Of a DNA stretch of 64,000 nt, positions 16,505 through 24,884 are shown piece by piece. Each line of letters opens with the position of its first letter. The first letter of the stretch is position 1. The notes beneath the pieces are model-generated. The model did no database searches, was not told the DNA's origin, and was given only the letters and a program-made list of their open reading frames with translations. This DNA comes from Anaerolineae bacterium (GTDB lineage: Bacteria; Chloroflexota; Anaerolineae; Aggregatilineales; Phototrophicaceae): positions 62,001 through 126,000 of the forward strand of contig JADLAY010000024.1 in assembly GCA_020849765.1 (NCBI GenBank), read 5' to 3'. The translations under genes and the position numbers were made by a program.

Positions 16505-18181
16505 CGTGACTGCGATCTGTCCGTTTTGCGATTCGTTGTGGATGGGCAGGCGGATGGTGAAGCGCGTGCCGTTGCCGGGCTGGCTGAGGACGTTGATGGT
16601 GCCGTTGTGGCTGCCGATGATGCCATAGGTGACGAATAAGCCGAGGCCGGTGCCATCGGGCTTGGTCGAGAAGAACGGGTCGAAGATGCGGTCAATGTGC
16701 TCCGGCGCGATGCCGACGCCGCTGTCCTCGAAATCGACCACGATCTCTTCGTCTTCCTGGCGCGCGCTGATGAAGATCTTGCCGCCTTTGGGCATGGCGG
16801 CCTGCGCATTGATGGTCAGGTTCATGAAGACCTGCTCAAGCTGATCTTTGCTGCCGTAGACGGGTGGCAGCTTGGGCAGATCGGTCTCGATCCTGATCTT
16901 GCTCTGTTCAAGCAGCTTGCGGTTGAGGTCGATGATGCTCTCGACGACCGGGCCGATCTCGACAAAGTGCAGATCCGGGCCCTCGGTGCGCCTGCCGGTG
17001 AAGTCGAGGAGTTGGCGTACGATCTTGCGGATGCGCTCCAGGCTGTCCTGGATGATCGTGATCGCCTTGGTGTCGATCTGAACTTCGCTCTCTTCCAGCT
17101 CCTCGATCAAGTCGTCCAGCAGGTTGCGGATCGGCATCAGCGGGTTGTTGATCTCGTGGGCGATGCTGGCGGCCAGATGCCCGAGCGAGGCCAGCTTTTC
17201 CTGGCGGATCAGCAGCTGCTGGGTCGATTGCAGTTCGCGTGTGCGTTCTTCGACGCGCATTTCCAGCTCGGTCGCGTAACGCGCCTTAATGTCGTAGAGT
17301 TCGGCGTTGCGCAGCGCCAGCGCTGCCTGACGCCCAATACCTTCGAACAGGCGCAGCCGGTGATCGTCGAACGGCGTCTGCGCGATCAGCATGAGCAGGC
17401 CGAGCGTGTTCTTGCCCTCGCTCAGGGGGGCGATCATGCCGTTCTCGAAGTTCGGCAGCAGCGCATCTTCCGCCGTCCATGTGCGCGCGGTCGGCGTCTC
17501 CAGCCAGCGCAGCGCCCGGCGCACGAACACCGGATCAGTCAGGGCATCCGGGTTGCTGAGCGTCTCACGCGTGTGCACGCGAGCGCCGGTCACGTTGCCG
17601 CTCTCGTCGAACAGGTAGATGACACCGGCCACCGCCGGGATCAGATCGAGCGCAAGGTCAGGGATCAGGTCGAGCAGTTCGTCCATCAGGATCGTCTGGT
17701 TGAACTTCTGGCTGACGCCGAGCAGCGCCTCGAGTTCACGTGTGCGCCGTTCGAGATCCTCTTCCAGCTTGCGCGCCTTGATCTTGCTCTGGGCGCGCGC
17801 GATCAATTCCTGCGGGTTGAACGGCTTGTAGAGATAGTCGTCCGCGCCCAGTTTCAGACCGCGCTCCAGATCTTCCGGCTGGCGCGCCTGGGCGGTGACG
17901 ATGATGGTCGGGATGGTCTTGGTCGACGGATCGGCGCGCAGGGCGCTGAGCACCTCGAAACCGTTCATGCCCGGCATCATGTAGTCGAGCAGGATCAGGT
18001 CGGGCAGCAGCGTCTGCGCCTGGGCGAGCGCCGCGTTGCCGTTGGCAGCCTTGACGACCTGGAAGCCGACGCGCTTGAAGATCGTCTCCAGCATGTTGGC
18101 CGTATTTGGGTCGTCATCGACCGCCAGGACGAGCGGCGGATTGTGTGTAAACAGTGATGGGTCGAGGTCTATATTGATCAT
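16487..18181 (-). CDS. Hybrid response regulator / GAF / sensor histidine kinase
   Basis: A 564-aa cytoplasmic signalling protein without membrane segments. Residues 15-130 are a receiver domain with acidic pocket DDD at 22-24, phospho-acceptor Asp66 and Lys119. A coiled-coil linker (EEDLERRTRELEALL) and a GAF-like domain (about 150-300) follow, then a HisKA dimerisation domain with phospho-His342 in AASIAHEINNPL. Last is an HATPase domain with N box (NLTINAQAAM), G1 box (FEDSGVGIAP) and G2 box (GTGLGLFVTYGII). It would be phosphorylated at its receiver by another kinase or by itself. ATG at 18181 was chosen because the receiver homology starts there; a longer upstream frame is antisense to the protease gene. 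It is divergent from the S41 protease, and no partner is adjacent. Confidence 0.93.
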   Translation of the reverse strand: MINIDLDPSLFTHNPPLVLAVDDDPNTANMLETIFKRVGFQVVKAANGNAALAQAQTLLPDLILLDYMMPGMNGFEVLSALRADPSTKTIPTIIVTAQARQPEDLERGLKLGADDYLYKPFNPQELIARAQSKIKARKLEEDLERRTRELEALLGVSQKFNQTILMDELLDLIPDLALDLIPAVAGVIYLFDESGNVTGARVHTRETLSNPDALTDPVFVRRALRWLETPTARTWTAEDALLPNFENGMIAPLSEGKNTLGLLMLIAQTPFDDHRLRLFEGIGRQAALALRNAELYDIKARYATELEMRVEERTRELQSTQQLLIRQEKLASLGHLAASIAHEINNPLMPIRNLLDDLIEELEESEVQIDTKAITIIQDSLERIRKIVRQLLDFTGRRTEGPDLHFVEIGPVVESIIDLNRKLLEQSKIRIETDLPKLPPVYGSKDQLEQVFMNLTINAQAAMPKGGKIFISARQEDEEIVVDFEDSGVGIAPEHIDRIFDPFFSTKPDGTGLGLFVTYGIIGSHNGTINVLSQPGNGTRFTIRLPIHNESQNGQIAVTKTGHV

Positions 18182-18256
18182 GGACGCCTGTCTTATTGTT
18201 GAGTTCGCGTTGTACAATAGGTGCATCGATTCATCGTTGAAGTAGATCTTAAACCC

Positions 18257-19498
18257 ATGATCCACTCGAAAAAGCAAAACACTTTTGCACAACGCCATGA
18301 AATCTGGCGTTCCATCCTGATTGGCACGCTGATCGGGCTGGGGATTGCAGTCGTGTTCGCGGCGGGGTTCATGACGCGCGATCTGCTCGGTGGGCCGCTG
18401 CGCGTGGCCGCTCAGGACGGAACGACGACGGAAGACTACCCGCTGCTGATGGAAGTGCAGCGGCTGGTCGATCAGCATTTCTTGCGCGAACAGCCGTCTT
18501 TTGCCGAGCGTCAGGCGGCAGCCGTGCGTGGGATGCTGGCGACGCTGGCGGATCGCTATACCTTCCTGGTCGACCCGCCGGTGGCACGCAGTGAGAGCGA
18601 CGTGCTGGCCGGTACCTACGGTGGCATCGGTGTGCAGCTTCAGCGCAATGAGGCGGGCGAATTCCTGATGTACCCGTTCGACGACAGTCCGGCGGCGCGC
18701 GCCGGGATCGAGACGGGCGACATCCTGCTGGCGGTCAACGGCATGACGATCGACCTGACGATGCAGCAAGATCAAATCGATCAACTGCTGCGCGGCGAGG
18801 TCAAGCCGGGCAGTGGGGTTGAGCTGACCTATCGCTCGCGCGACGACGACGAAGAGACGACGACTTTCATCGACTTCGACGTGATCAACGTACCATCGGT
18901 GATCTGGCGCGTACTGGAGGAAGATGAGCGCGTAGGGTATGTCCACGTGCTGCGCTTCACCAACCGCACGCCGGGCGAGGTGCGCGACGCACTTACCGAT
19001 CTGAAGCAGCACGACATTACGGGCCTTGTGCTCGACTTGCGTGACAACTCCGGCGGCCTGCTGGCGGAATCGGTTCAGGTGGCGGACGAGTTTCTCGATA
19101 CGGGCGAGCTGGCCTACCGGCGCAGTCGCACCGATCTGCAAGGGTTCGAAGGTGAAGCGGGCGGCGAGGGTCTCGGTTACCCGCTGGTAGTGATCGTCAA
19201 CGGCGGGACGGCCAGCGGCGCCGAACTGCTGGCTGGCGCGATTCAAGATATGGCGCGCGGCATCCTGGTCGGCCAGAAGACCTACGGCAAAGGGACGATC
19301 CAGGAGATTTACCCGCTGTCGGATCAGTCCTCGCTGCACGTGACGTCGGCCGAGTGGCTGACGCCGGATCAGCGGGCGCTGGAGGGCATCGGCCTGACGC
19401 CGGACATCGAGATGATCCCGGACGCGAACGGGCGCGACGTCGAAATGGGCGAAGCGCTACGCTATCTGTCGTCCAAGCTGGACGATCAGACTGGGTGA
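18257..19498 (+). CDS. S41-family carboxy-terminal processing protease
   Basis: A 413-aa exported serine protease. An N-terminal membrane anchor or signal (RSILIGTLIGLGIAVVFAAGFM) is followed by a helical N-domain, a PDZ domain (GGIGVQLQ to SPAARAGIETGDILLAVNG) and the S41 catalytic domain. The nucleophile Ser lies in GGTASGAELLAGAI and the general-base Lys in GQKTYGKGTIQ. The family degrades or trims periplasmic or extracellular proteins from the C-terminus. ATG at 18257 is preferred; an upstream in-frame GTG at 18221 overlaps a TACAAT-like -10 element. The upstream region is shared divergently with the histidine kinase. Confidence 0.92.
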   Translation: MIHSKKQNTFAQRHEIWRSILIGTLIGLGIAVVFAAGFMTRDLLGGPLRVAAQDGTTTEDYPLLMEVQRLVDQHFLREQPSFAERQAAAVRGMLATLADRYTFLVDPPVARSESDVLAGTYGGIGVQLQRNEAGEFLMYPFDDSPAARAGIETGDILLAVNGMTIDLTMQQDQIDQLLRGEVKPGSGVELTYRSRDDDEETTTFIDFDVINVPSVIWRVLEEDERVGYVHVLRFTNRTPGEVRDALTDLKQHDITGLVLDLRDNSGGLLAESVQVADEFLDTGELAYRRSRTDLQGFEGEAGGEGLGYPLVVIVNGGTASGAELLAGAIQDMARGILVGQKTYGKGTIQEIYPLSDQSSLHVTSAEWLTPDQRALEGIGLTPDIEMIPDANGRDVEMGEALRYLSSKLDDQTG

Positions 19499-19582
19499 GT
19501 CGCACGATTGCGTGTAAGCTGTATTGAGTCATCCGGTTGGCGGCACGGGCCGTGAGCCGATCATTGGAAAGCATATAAGGCC

Positions 19583-20047
19583 ATGAGCGAAGGCAGAAAA
19601 ATCATCACGCGCAACCGCAAGGCGGCGCATGATTATCATCTTGAGCAGCGATTCGAGGCGGGGCTGGTGTTGACCGGCTCCGAGATCAAGTCGATTCGCG
19701 AGCACAAGATCAACCTGCAGGATGGATTCGTGCAGGAGAAGAACGGCGAAATGTGGTTGTTGAACGTGCATATCACGCCGTACGATCGTTCGGGCACCTA
19801 CGGCTACGTCGAGCCGGTGCGCCCGCGCAAGCTGCTGCTGAACAAGCGCGAAATCGCGACGATCATCACGCACATTCGTCAGAAAGGCTACACCGTCGTG
19901 CCGACGGAAGTTTATCTCAAGCGCGGGCTGGCCAAGGTCGAAATCGCCCTGGCGCGCGGCAAGAAGCTGTACGACAAGCGACAGGCAATTGCCAAGCGCG
20001 ACAGCGAGCGTGAAGTCCGCCAGGCACTGAAAGAGCGGTATCGTTGA
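19583..20047 (+). CDS. smpB: SsrA-binding protein SmpB
   Basis: A 154-aa protein of normal family length. It binds tmRNA and delivers it to stalled ribosomes for trans-translation. Hallmarks are ITRNRKAAHDYHLEQRFEAGLVLTGSEIKS at the N-terminus, the central RPRKLLLNKREI, and the basic C-terminal tail KKLYDKRQAIAKRDSEREVRQALK. ATAAGG precedes the ATG. No ssrA gene is visible in the window. The stop overlaps the TTG start of the next gene by four bases. Confidence 0.97.
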   Translation: MSEGRKIITRNRKAAHDYHLEQRFEAGLVLTGSEIKSIREHKINLQDGFVQEKNGEMWLLNVHITPYDRSGTYGYVEPVRPRKLLLNKREIATIITHIRQKGYTVVPTEVYLKRGLAKVEIALARGKKLYDKRQAIAKRDSEREVRQALKERYR

Positions 20048-20838
20048 ACCCACCATTCCCATCCTCGATCTTTTCGATCAACAAACTGGAAGAGGCCGAG
20101 AAGGCCGCCATCTACGGCACCTTGATCCCGGACTGGGTCTACGATCAATATGGCATCGACCGCGAAACGCTGACGGTCGAGGGCAAGCGCGTCGTCCGTT
20201 TTCGCTGTCCCGCGGGCAGCCGCGCGCTGGAGATCAGCGTCTGGCGACGGGCAGGCGAGCGCGACCCGATGTTGTATTTCAACATGGTCGACACGTTCAA
20301 TTTCCAACTGCTGGTGCTGCTGGTCGTCATCAACGACCCGGATGCGCCGCGTTTCAACACCGACCGCGACGAGGATGGCAACGAGACGCAGTTGGGCACG
20401 ATCGCGCGCAACGTGCACGCGGAAGAGCGAGCGATGAAGGCCGGGCTGGCGCCGGGGCAGGTACGCCCCGGGCTGCGCGTGTTCCGGCAGAGCGTGCCGG
20501 TGTTCGAGCAGTTCGTCGCCAACATGGGCCACGACATGTTCTTGATCGAACCGCTGGCTTATCACAACGCTATTGTCTTTGAGCGCTATGGTTTCAGCTA
20601 CGTGCGCGGTCTGCGCGAGATGCAGCAGATCAACCAGGAGTTTCAGCCCGGCGGCGAGCTGCACGCGCAGTTGACGCCGGACAACCCATTTCGGCAGCCG
20701 GACGCCTGGCTGACCACTCGGGGTCGCTCATGGGCGATCCACGATGGCATCCTGGGTCACCCTTTCACTGGCTTTCAGATGTACAAACGGATTGGGATAC
20801 ATGCCGGCGTCTCCACATTCCCCGATGGCAAGTGGTGA
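20044..20838 (+). CDS. Unknown protein translationally coupled to smpB
   Basis: A 264-aa soluble protein starting with TTG inside the smpB stop (TTGA overlap); no closer in-frame ATG is sensible. I do not recognise the family. Features are a long beta/alpha segment FRCPAGSRALEISVWRR, a conserved-looking MVDTFNFQLLVLLVVINDPDAPRF, and near the end ALAYHNAIVFERYGFSYVRG, which faintly resembles the C-terminal part of a GNAT acetyltransferase. There is no signal peptide. Its 3' end overlaps the start of the STAND gene by about 38 bases in another frame, so the three genes form one transcription unit. Confidence 0.75.
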   Translation: MNPPFPSSIFSINKLEEAEKAAIYGTLIPDWVYDQYGIDRETLTVEGKRVVRFRCPAGSRALEISVWRRAGERDPMLYFNMVDTFNFQLLVLLVVINDPDAPRFNTDRDEDGNETQLGTIARNVHAEERAMKAGLAPGQVRPGLRVFRQSVPVFEQFVANMGHDMFLIEPLAYHNAIVFERYGFSYVRGLREMQQINQEFQPGGELHAQLTPDNPFRQPDAWLTTRGRSWAIHDGILGHPFTGFQMYKRIGIHAGVSTFPDGKW

Positions 20839-23209
20839 GGTGCAGCCCTACATAAGCCCGGACGCAGTACACGCCTCACTCAAACGCATGGCATTCGGCG
20901 AACGTCAACGCGGCCAGGGAACACCGCTCGACCATCTGTACTTGGTTGAGCGGATGATTGAAGCACGCGATGCTCCGGCAGCCGAGACGCTGCGCGAGAT
21001 CGCCGTCGCCCGCCTTCTTTCGCGCATGATACGCCGCTATCTCGATGGTTACTGTCATACCTTAAATCTGCCCCTATCGCCGCGCCACAGCGACCTCGCG
21101 ACTGCGACGTGGGATCTGGGGCGGTTGGGTACGGTCGGTCATGCAGCGCTCAAACAATGGGCGCTGCTTTATTATCGCTATGTGCGCGCCGACCTCGAAC
21201 TCGATCCGCCGGACATCTGCACACTGTTGAGCGTTGACCCGCGCACGGTGCGCCGCTACCAGCAGGCGGCGATCCACCGGCTGACGGTGGCGCTGACCAA
21301 GGCCGAGTGGCGTGCCCGGCGCCAGGCGCGCCAACGCCGTTTGATCGCCGCCTTGCCGGGCGAGACCGGTGCGCGGGTCATCGGGCGCGATGGGCAGATC
21401 GAGACGGCAGAAGCGTGGCTGCATGCCGCGCCGCAGAAGTTGCTCATCAGCGGCAGCCTGGGCGTCGGCAAGACGCGCTTCGCTCGCACGCTGGTCGAAC
21501 GGCAGATCAAGGACGACGCCGTCGACGAGGTGTTGTGGCTCGACGCCCCGGCGACGACCGAGACGATCTACCTGCATCTGCGCGAGCATGCGGCGCTCCG
21601 CGGCGTGCGCGATTTCGACCTGCGCGAGCACCTGCTGGCCTGGCGCATGGTGATCGTGATCGACGACATCACGGCGCTGCTCCATGACGTGGGCGCGCTG
21701 GACATGCTGCTGCGCGATCTGGAAGCGGCGCACGTGATTCTGATCGCGGATCGCTACGTGCTGATCCCGTCGGTGACGGCCACGCTCACGCTCGACCCGC
21801 TGCCCTGGGTCGATACACTGGCGCTGGCCCGGCATTGGTGGCAGCCGCTGCAGGGCGATCCGGCGGTCAGCTCGACCGAACTGGAGGCGTTGGCTGCGGC
21901 CAGTCTCGGTAATCCGCACGCGCTGCACCTGATGATCAATGGCTACCGGCACATGGTCGACGAGACGCTCAATCTGGTCAGCACGCAGCCGCTGTATGAA
22001 CAGACGATGGCGCGGCTGACCGACGAGGCGCGCTTGCTCTGGCATATCATGGCGCTGACGCCGCACGACGGGCTGTCGCTCGACTGGCTGCATCACCTAT
22101 GGGGGAGTCGCGCCGATGCGTCTTTGGTGGACGAACTGCTGGCGAGCCACGTCATCACGACCAAGAACGGGCAGGTGTACCTGGTCGATCATGCGCGCGC
22201 CTGGATCGCCAAGGATTACGAGCGCGGCGGCAGCGCACGGCATCTGCTCGATGGGTTGGTCGGCGAGCTGGACAAGCCGATGCTGCGCGAAGATCCAGGC
22301 GCGCTGTGGCTGGCGGAGCATCTGCTGATCGAGCGTTGGCTCAACCTGACCGAGCCGCGGCGGATGTCCTGGATCGACTGCGCGTGGCGCACCGGCGTCC
22401 AGCACAATCACTGGGCCGTCTGGCTCGAACTGCTGCGTGATGCGCTGGCGAAGGACGACGAGATCATCGACTTCTGGATCGGGCGCGGGGTGTGCGCGCG
22501 CTGGCTTGGGCATCGCGGTGAGAGCGAGGGCGCGCTGCAGCAGGCGATTCAGGTCAGCGGCATCGCGGGTGGCCACGACGGCTTCATCCTGCAGGCCGAG
22601 GCCGAGATCGAATTGAGCGTGCTCTGGCGGCTGCAGGGGCAGTACGAGCGCGCGCTTTCGCTGCTGGAGCGGGCCGGTCAGCAGGCGCGGCGCTGGCGCT
22701 CGTCGCCGTTGGTCGAGCGCACGCTGCTCGAACGCGCACAGATTCTGGTCGATCATGGCAGCGCGGAGACGGCGCTAGGGCTGTTGGAGAACACGGAAGC
22801 GTCCGCACGGCGCTGGCTGCTCGAAGGCGAGGCGTGGTTGCAGTTGAATCAGCCTGCCCGCTGCCAGACGGCGGCCCTGAAGGCGCTGCCATTGCTGGAA
22901 GGCAACCAATCCGGCCTCGGCAAGGCTTATACACTGCTTGCACGCGCGGCACAGGCCGTCGGCGATCGCTCGCTGGCGCACGCGCGCTATACGCAGGCGG
23001 TCGCGCTGCTGGAGCAGGTGGGCGATCACTACAGCCTGGCGCGCGTCTACAACAATCAGGCGCTGCTGTGGATGGATGAGAAGCGCGATTTCCAGGCGTT
23101 GGAACTGTGGGAGCGCTGTGAAAACCTGCACCGACGGCTTGGGGATCGCGTGGCGTTGTTCGCGGCGCGGCATAACTTGCAGCTTGTGCGGCGGCGGATG
23201 ACTCGCTAA
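20801..23209 (+). CDS. STAND-type NTPase with HTH-like and TPR regions
   Basis: An 802-aa protein if ATG 20801 is used; GTG/ATG alternatives at 20744 and 20825 exist and none has a strong ribosome-binding site. Residues 130-165 contain an HTH-like stretch (DICTLLSVDPRTVRRYQQAAIHRL). A P-loop NTPase domain follows with Walker A SGSLGVGKT (Lys224) and Walker B MVIVIDDI, then a winged-helix-like segment and a long helical C-terminus of TPR type (AEIELSVLWRLQGQYERALSLLE; YSLARVYNNQALLWM). This is the layout of signal-transducing NTPases where ligand binding by the repeats triggers oligomerisation. Target and output are unknown. Confidence 0.85.
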   Translation: MPASPHSPMASGEVQPYISPDAVHASLKRMAFGERQRGQGTPLDHLYLVERMIEARDAPAAETLREIAVARLLSRMIRRYLDGYCHTLNLPLSPRHSDLATATWDLGRLGTVGHAALKQWALLYYRYVRADLELDPPDICTLLSVDPRTVRRYQQAAIHRLTVALTKAEWRARRQARQRRLIAALPGETGARVIGRDGQIETAEAWLHAAPQKLLISGSLGVGKTRFARTLVERQIKDDAVDEVLWLDAPATTETIYLHLREHAALRGVRDFDLREHLLAWRMVIVIDDITALLHDVGALDMLLRDLEAAHVILIADRYVLIPSVTATLTLDPLPWVDTLALARHWWQPLQGDPAVSSTELEALAAASLGNPHALHLMINGYRHMVDETLNLVSTQPLYEQTMARLTDEARLLWHIMALTPHDGLSLDWLHHLWGSRADASLVDELLASHVITTKNGQVYLVDHARAWIAKDYERGGSARHLLDGLVGELDKPMLREDPGALWLAEHLLIERWLNLTEPRRMSWIDCAWRTGVQHNHWAVWLELLRDALAKDDEIIDFWIGRGVCARWLGHRGESEGALQQAIQVSGIAGGHDGFILQAEAEIELSVLWRLQGQYERALSLLERAGQQARRWRSSPLVERTLLERAQILVDHGSAETALGLLENTEASARRWLLEGEAWLQLNQPARCQTAALKALPLLEGNQSGLGKAYTLLARAAQAVGDRSLAHARYTQAVALLEQVGDHYSLARVYNNQALLWMDEKRDFQALELWERCENLHRRLGDRVALFAARHNLQLVRRRMTR

Positions 23210-23225
23210 GATACGTCGGGTATCC

Positions 23226-23298
23226 GCGCCCATAGCTCAGTGGATAGAGCAACGGTCTTCGGAACCGTCGGTCGGGGGTTCGAATCCCTCTGGGCGCG
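23226..23298 (+). tRNA. tRNA-Arg(TCG)
   Basis: Acceptor GCGCCCA pairs with TGGGCGC (23291-23297). The D-arm is GCTCAGTGGATAGAGC. The anticodon stem ACGGT/ACCGT encloses loop CTTCGGA, giving TCG. The T-arm GGGGGTTCGAATCCCTC is canonical. CCA is not encoded. Confidence 0.93.
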
Positions 23299-23317
23299 CA
23301 GTGCGGGCGATTTTACC

Positions 23318-23346
23318 TTGACCGGCGCCGCGCCTGCTGCTATAAC
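23318..23346 (+). promoter_or_regulatory. Promoter of tRNA-Glu
   Basis: TTGACC (23318-23323) and TATAAC (23341-23346) are separated by 17 bases. The -10 box ends 12 bases before the tRNA 5' end. Confidence 0.75.
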
Positions 23347-23358
23347 TAACACCACTTC

Positions 23359-23431
23359 GCTCCATTCGTCTAGCGGTCCAGGACGTGGCCCTCTCAAGGC
23401 CAAAACACGGGTTCGAGTCCCGTATGGAGCA
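23359..23431 (+). tRNA. tRNA-Glu(CTC), integration target of the island
   Basis: Acceptor GCTCCAT pairs with ATGGAGC (23424-23430), with discriminator A. The anticodon stem TGGCC/GGCCA encloses CTCTCAA, giving CTC. The T-arm is CGGGTTCGAGTCCCG. The last 16 bases are repeated at 51307-51322, so an element has inserted at its 3' end while leaving the tRNA intact. Confidence 0.93.
23416..23431 (+). other. attL-type site (3' end of tRNA-Glu)
   Basis: First copy of the 16-bp direct repeat AGTCCCGTATGGAGCA; it covers half of the T-arm, the acceptor 3' strand and the discriminator of tRNA-Glu. Confidence 0.8.
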
Positions 23432-23448
23432 TTCCTCTACCCATGCCT

Positions 23449-23474
23449 AGAGACCGTTCATCGGTCTCTTTTTG
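23449..23474 (+). terminator. Terminator now serving tRNA-Glu
   Basis: Perfect stem AGAGACCG / CGGTCTCT with loop TTCAT, followed by TTTTT. It lies 18 bases after tRNA-Glu but inside the island, so it was brought in by the element. Confidence 0.85.
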
Positions 23475-23673
23475 TTTGTCCTCGTGGTCGTACAGTGCTG
23501 CCCTGAGAACGATGAAGCGGTCAGCCCATGACTTGAGCCGGAAGCTCACAATCTGACGGCGATCAAGGTCGTAGATGATCTCCTCGAATAAGCTGCGGGC
23601 AAGTCCCTGCCGATCTTCATCAGAACTTGTTTCCCAGAGTTGGCCGAGTATGTCCACCACCTCAACGTGAACA

Positions 23674-23728
23674 ACCCCCGTCGGGCTTGGATGCAGGCGG
23701 AGACCATGCAGACAAGCCCGACGGGGGT
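23674..23728. repeat. Perfect 16-bp inverted repeat
   Basis: ACCCCCGTCGGGCTTG (23674-23689) and its exact reverse complement (23713-23728) are separated by 23 bases. It abuts the truncated end of the recombinase remnant. It could be a terminator-like structure, a transposon end relic or a recombination site. Confidence 0.65.
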
Positions 23729-23960
23729 GTGCCGCGCCGAGCGGGGGTTAGCGTGCACAAAGTCGCCGAAAATGCCCGTATTCCGGGCAAATCGAGGCGC
23801 TTTGTCGCGGTGACCCTCCGAGAAGCGGCACGTGATTGGGGGCGGTTGGGTAGCATTGGTGTTCGCGCAAACTACGGTTGTGGTAACCGTAGGACGAACT
23901 GTAGTTTCTGGCTGTCAATGTGCGCGCTGTTTGTGTGCTTTCGAGCACGAAGTGTGCGCA
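23729..23960. other. Non-coding left-end region of the island
   Basis: No supported gene. It holds a perfect small palindrome CTACGGTT-gtggt-AACCGTAG (23872-23892) with partial outer pairing AAACTAC...GTAGTTT, a layout seen in replication or transfer origins. This is only suggestive. Confidence 0.4.
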
Positions 23961-24707
23961 TCATGGCGGTGACTTGTCCAGCTCGGCGCGGGCGATGGCG
24001 GTGAACCAGGCGCCCTTGTTGCGCACGTTGCTATCCTGTTTCATCTCCGACAGCAGCTCGAACAGGCGGTGTTCCGGCAGCGCGTCGGCGATACGTGCAA
24101 AGCTGCCCCGGCTGTGCGTATCGCCGGTCTGCTTCTCGATTTCGCCCACCAGGTAGTCGACGTGTTCTTTCGGCTTCTGCCATTTTTTCCGTTTGTCGCC
24201 ATCAACGTTGTATTTCATACTTGTCAAACTGTTTCTTGTTGGTGGTAAGGTTTTTTGACCAGGGGGTGGTAAACTTTCTTTGCCACCCCCTGGTAAAGTT
24301 TCTTGACCTCCCCTCTCTTCCAATTGTTCTTCTCTGGTGGGCGTCGTTGGGTTGGCCATGCGCAGGCTGTAGGCGGTTGGCAGATCGCCGCGCTTGTCGT
24401 CACTCCTGCGGACGCGCAGGATGATCGCCTGTTCTTCCAGTGAACGCAGCGCGCTCAGCAGTGTAGGTTTGCTCAGCCCAACGCCGCTGTCGAGGACAGA
24501 CCCGTCTTGCCGCTGGATGCCGTGCAGCATCTGGTTGAGTGAAATGCTGTCCTGGGATTTCTTGAAGCCGAACGTCCGCCGGATGATGTAGAGCAGGGCT
24601 TTGAGTTCTCCCCCACTCAACCGCGTCAGCAGTTCGTCAAACAACTGGTCAGGCACCGGCGTTGTGTTCGGTGCGCTGAAGCCGGGAAATGCAGGGTCGG
24701 ATCTCAT
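23961..24707 (-). CDS. Replication-initiator-like winged-helix protein
   Basis: A 248-aa protein. The N-terminal half (VPDQLFDELLTRLSGGELKALLYIIRRTFGFKK, then DSGVGLSKPTLLSALRSLEEQAIILRVRR) is a winged-helix DNA-binding domain like phage replication protein O and plasmid Rep proteins. The middle is a Gly/Pro/Glu-rich linker, and the C-terminus is helical (VDYLVGEIEKQTGD, LFELLSEMKQDSNVRNKGAWFTAIARAEL), resembling DnaD/RepA-like tails. ATG 24707 is used; a TTG at 24743 is an alternative. It is the last gene of a leftward set with a ribbon-helix-helix gene and an ExeA-like ATPase, and iteron-like repeats lie directly upstream. Confidence 0.65.
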   Translation of the reverse strand: MRSDPAFPGFSAPNTTPVPDQLFDELLTRLSGGELKALLYIIRRTFGFKKSQDSISLNQMLHGIQRQDGSVLDSGVGLSKPTLLSALRSLEEQAIILRVRRSDDKRGDLPTAYSLRMANPTTPTREEQLEERGGQETLPGGGKESLPPPGQKTLPPTRNSLTSMKYNVDGDKRKKWQKPKEHVDYLVGEIEKQTGDTHSRGSFARIADALPEHRLFELLSEMKQDSNVRNKGAWFTAIARAELDKSPP

Positions 24708-24752
24708 GAGTCCATTTGAAGCATATGCCGAATGGCTTGTCAAATCCGTCTT

Positions 24753-24876
24753 TTCGACCGTTCGGAAATCCGTTCGCGCTCTCGTTCGGTGGTTCGTGCT
24801 TCCGTTCGAATGAACGTGCGGAAGATCGTTCGCAACTTCGTGCGCATTTCCGTTCGACCGTTCGGAAAAGCGTTCG
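24753..24876. repeat. Iteron-like CGTTCG repeats upstream of the replication gene
   Basis: The 16-base core TTCGACCGTTCGGAAA occurs at 24753 and again at 24853, exactly 100 bases apart, each followed two bases later by CGTTCG. At least four further CGTTCG or GTTCG units lie between them. More copies (CCGTTCGG, CGTTCGTTCG) lie inside the neighbouring gene near 25065-25125. Repeats of this kind bind Rep proteins at plasmid origins, so this is a candidate origin. Confidence 0.55.
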
Positions 24877-24884
24877 ATTGCTGA

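Larger units (their letters stand above)
23394..23660 (-). pseudogene. C-terminal remnant of a large serine recombinase
   Basis: The 88-codon frame reads LWETSSDEDRQGLARSLFEE, then IIYDLDRRQIVSFRLKSWAD, then RFIVLRAALYDHEDKQ. This matches the style of the C-terminal end of large serine recombinases. The catalytic Ser domain and the recombinase domain are absent; upstream sequence is unrelated and contains a large inverted repeat. The frame runs into attL and the tRNA on the complement, as expected for an integrase gene next to its own attachment site. It is therefore probably the residue of the integrase that inserted the island. The family call rests on pattern memory, not a search. Confidence 0.5.

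Noticed and set aside
18196..18218. Promoter TTGTTG...TACAAT for the S41 protease
   Set aside because: The spacing is only 11 bases, so only the -10 element is plausible.
18182..19339. 386-codon N-terminal extension of the histidine kinase
   Set aside because: It is antisense to the S41 protease and the receiver domain begins at ATG 18181.
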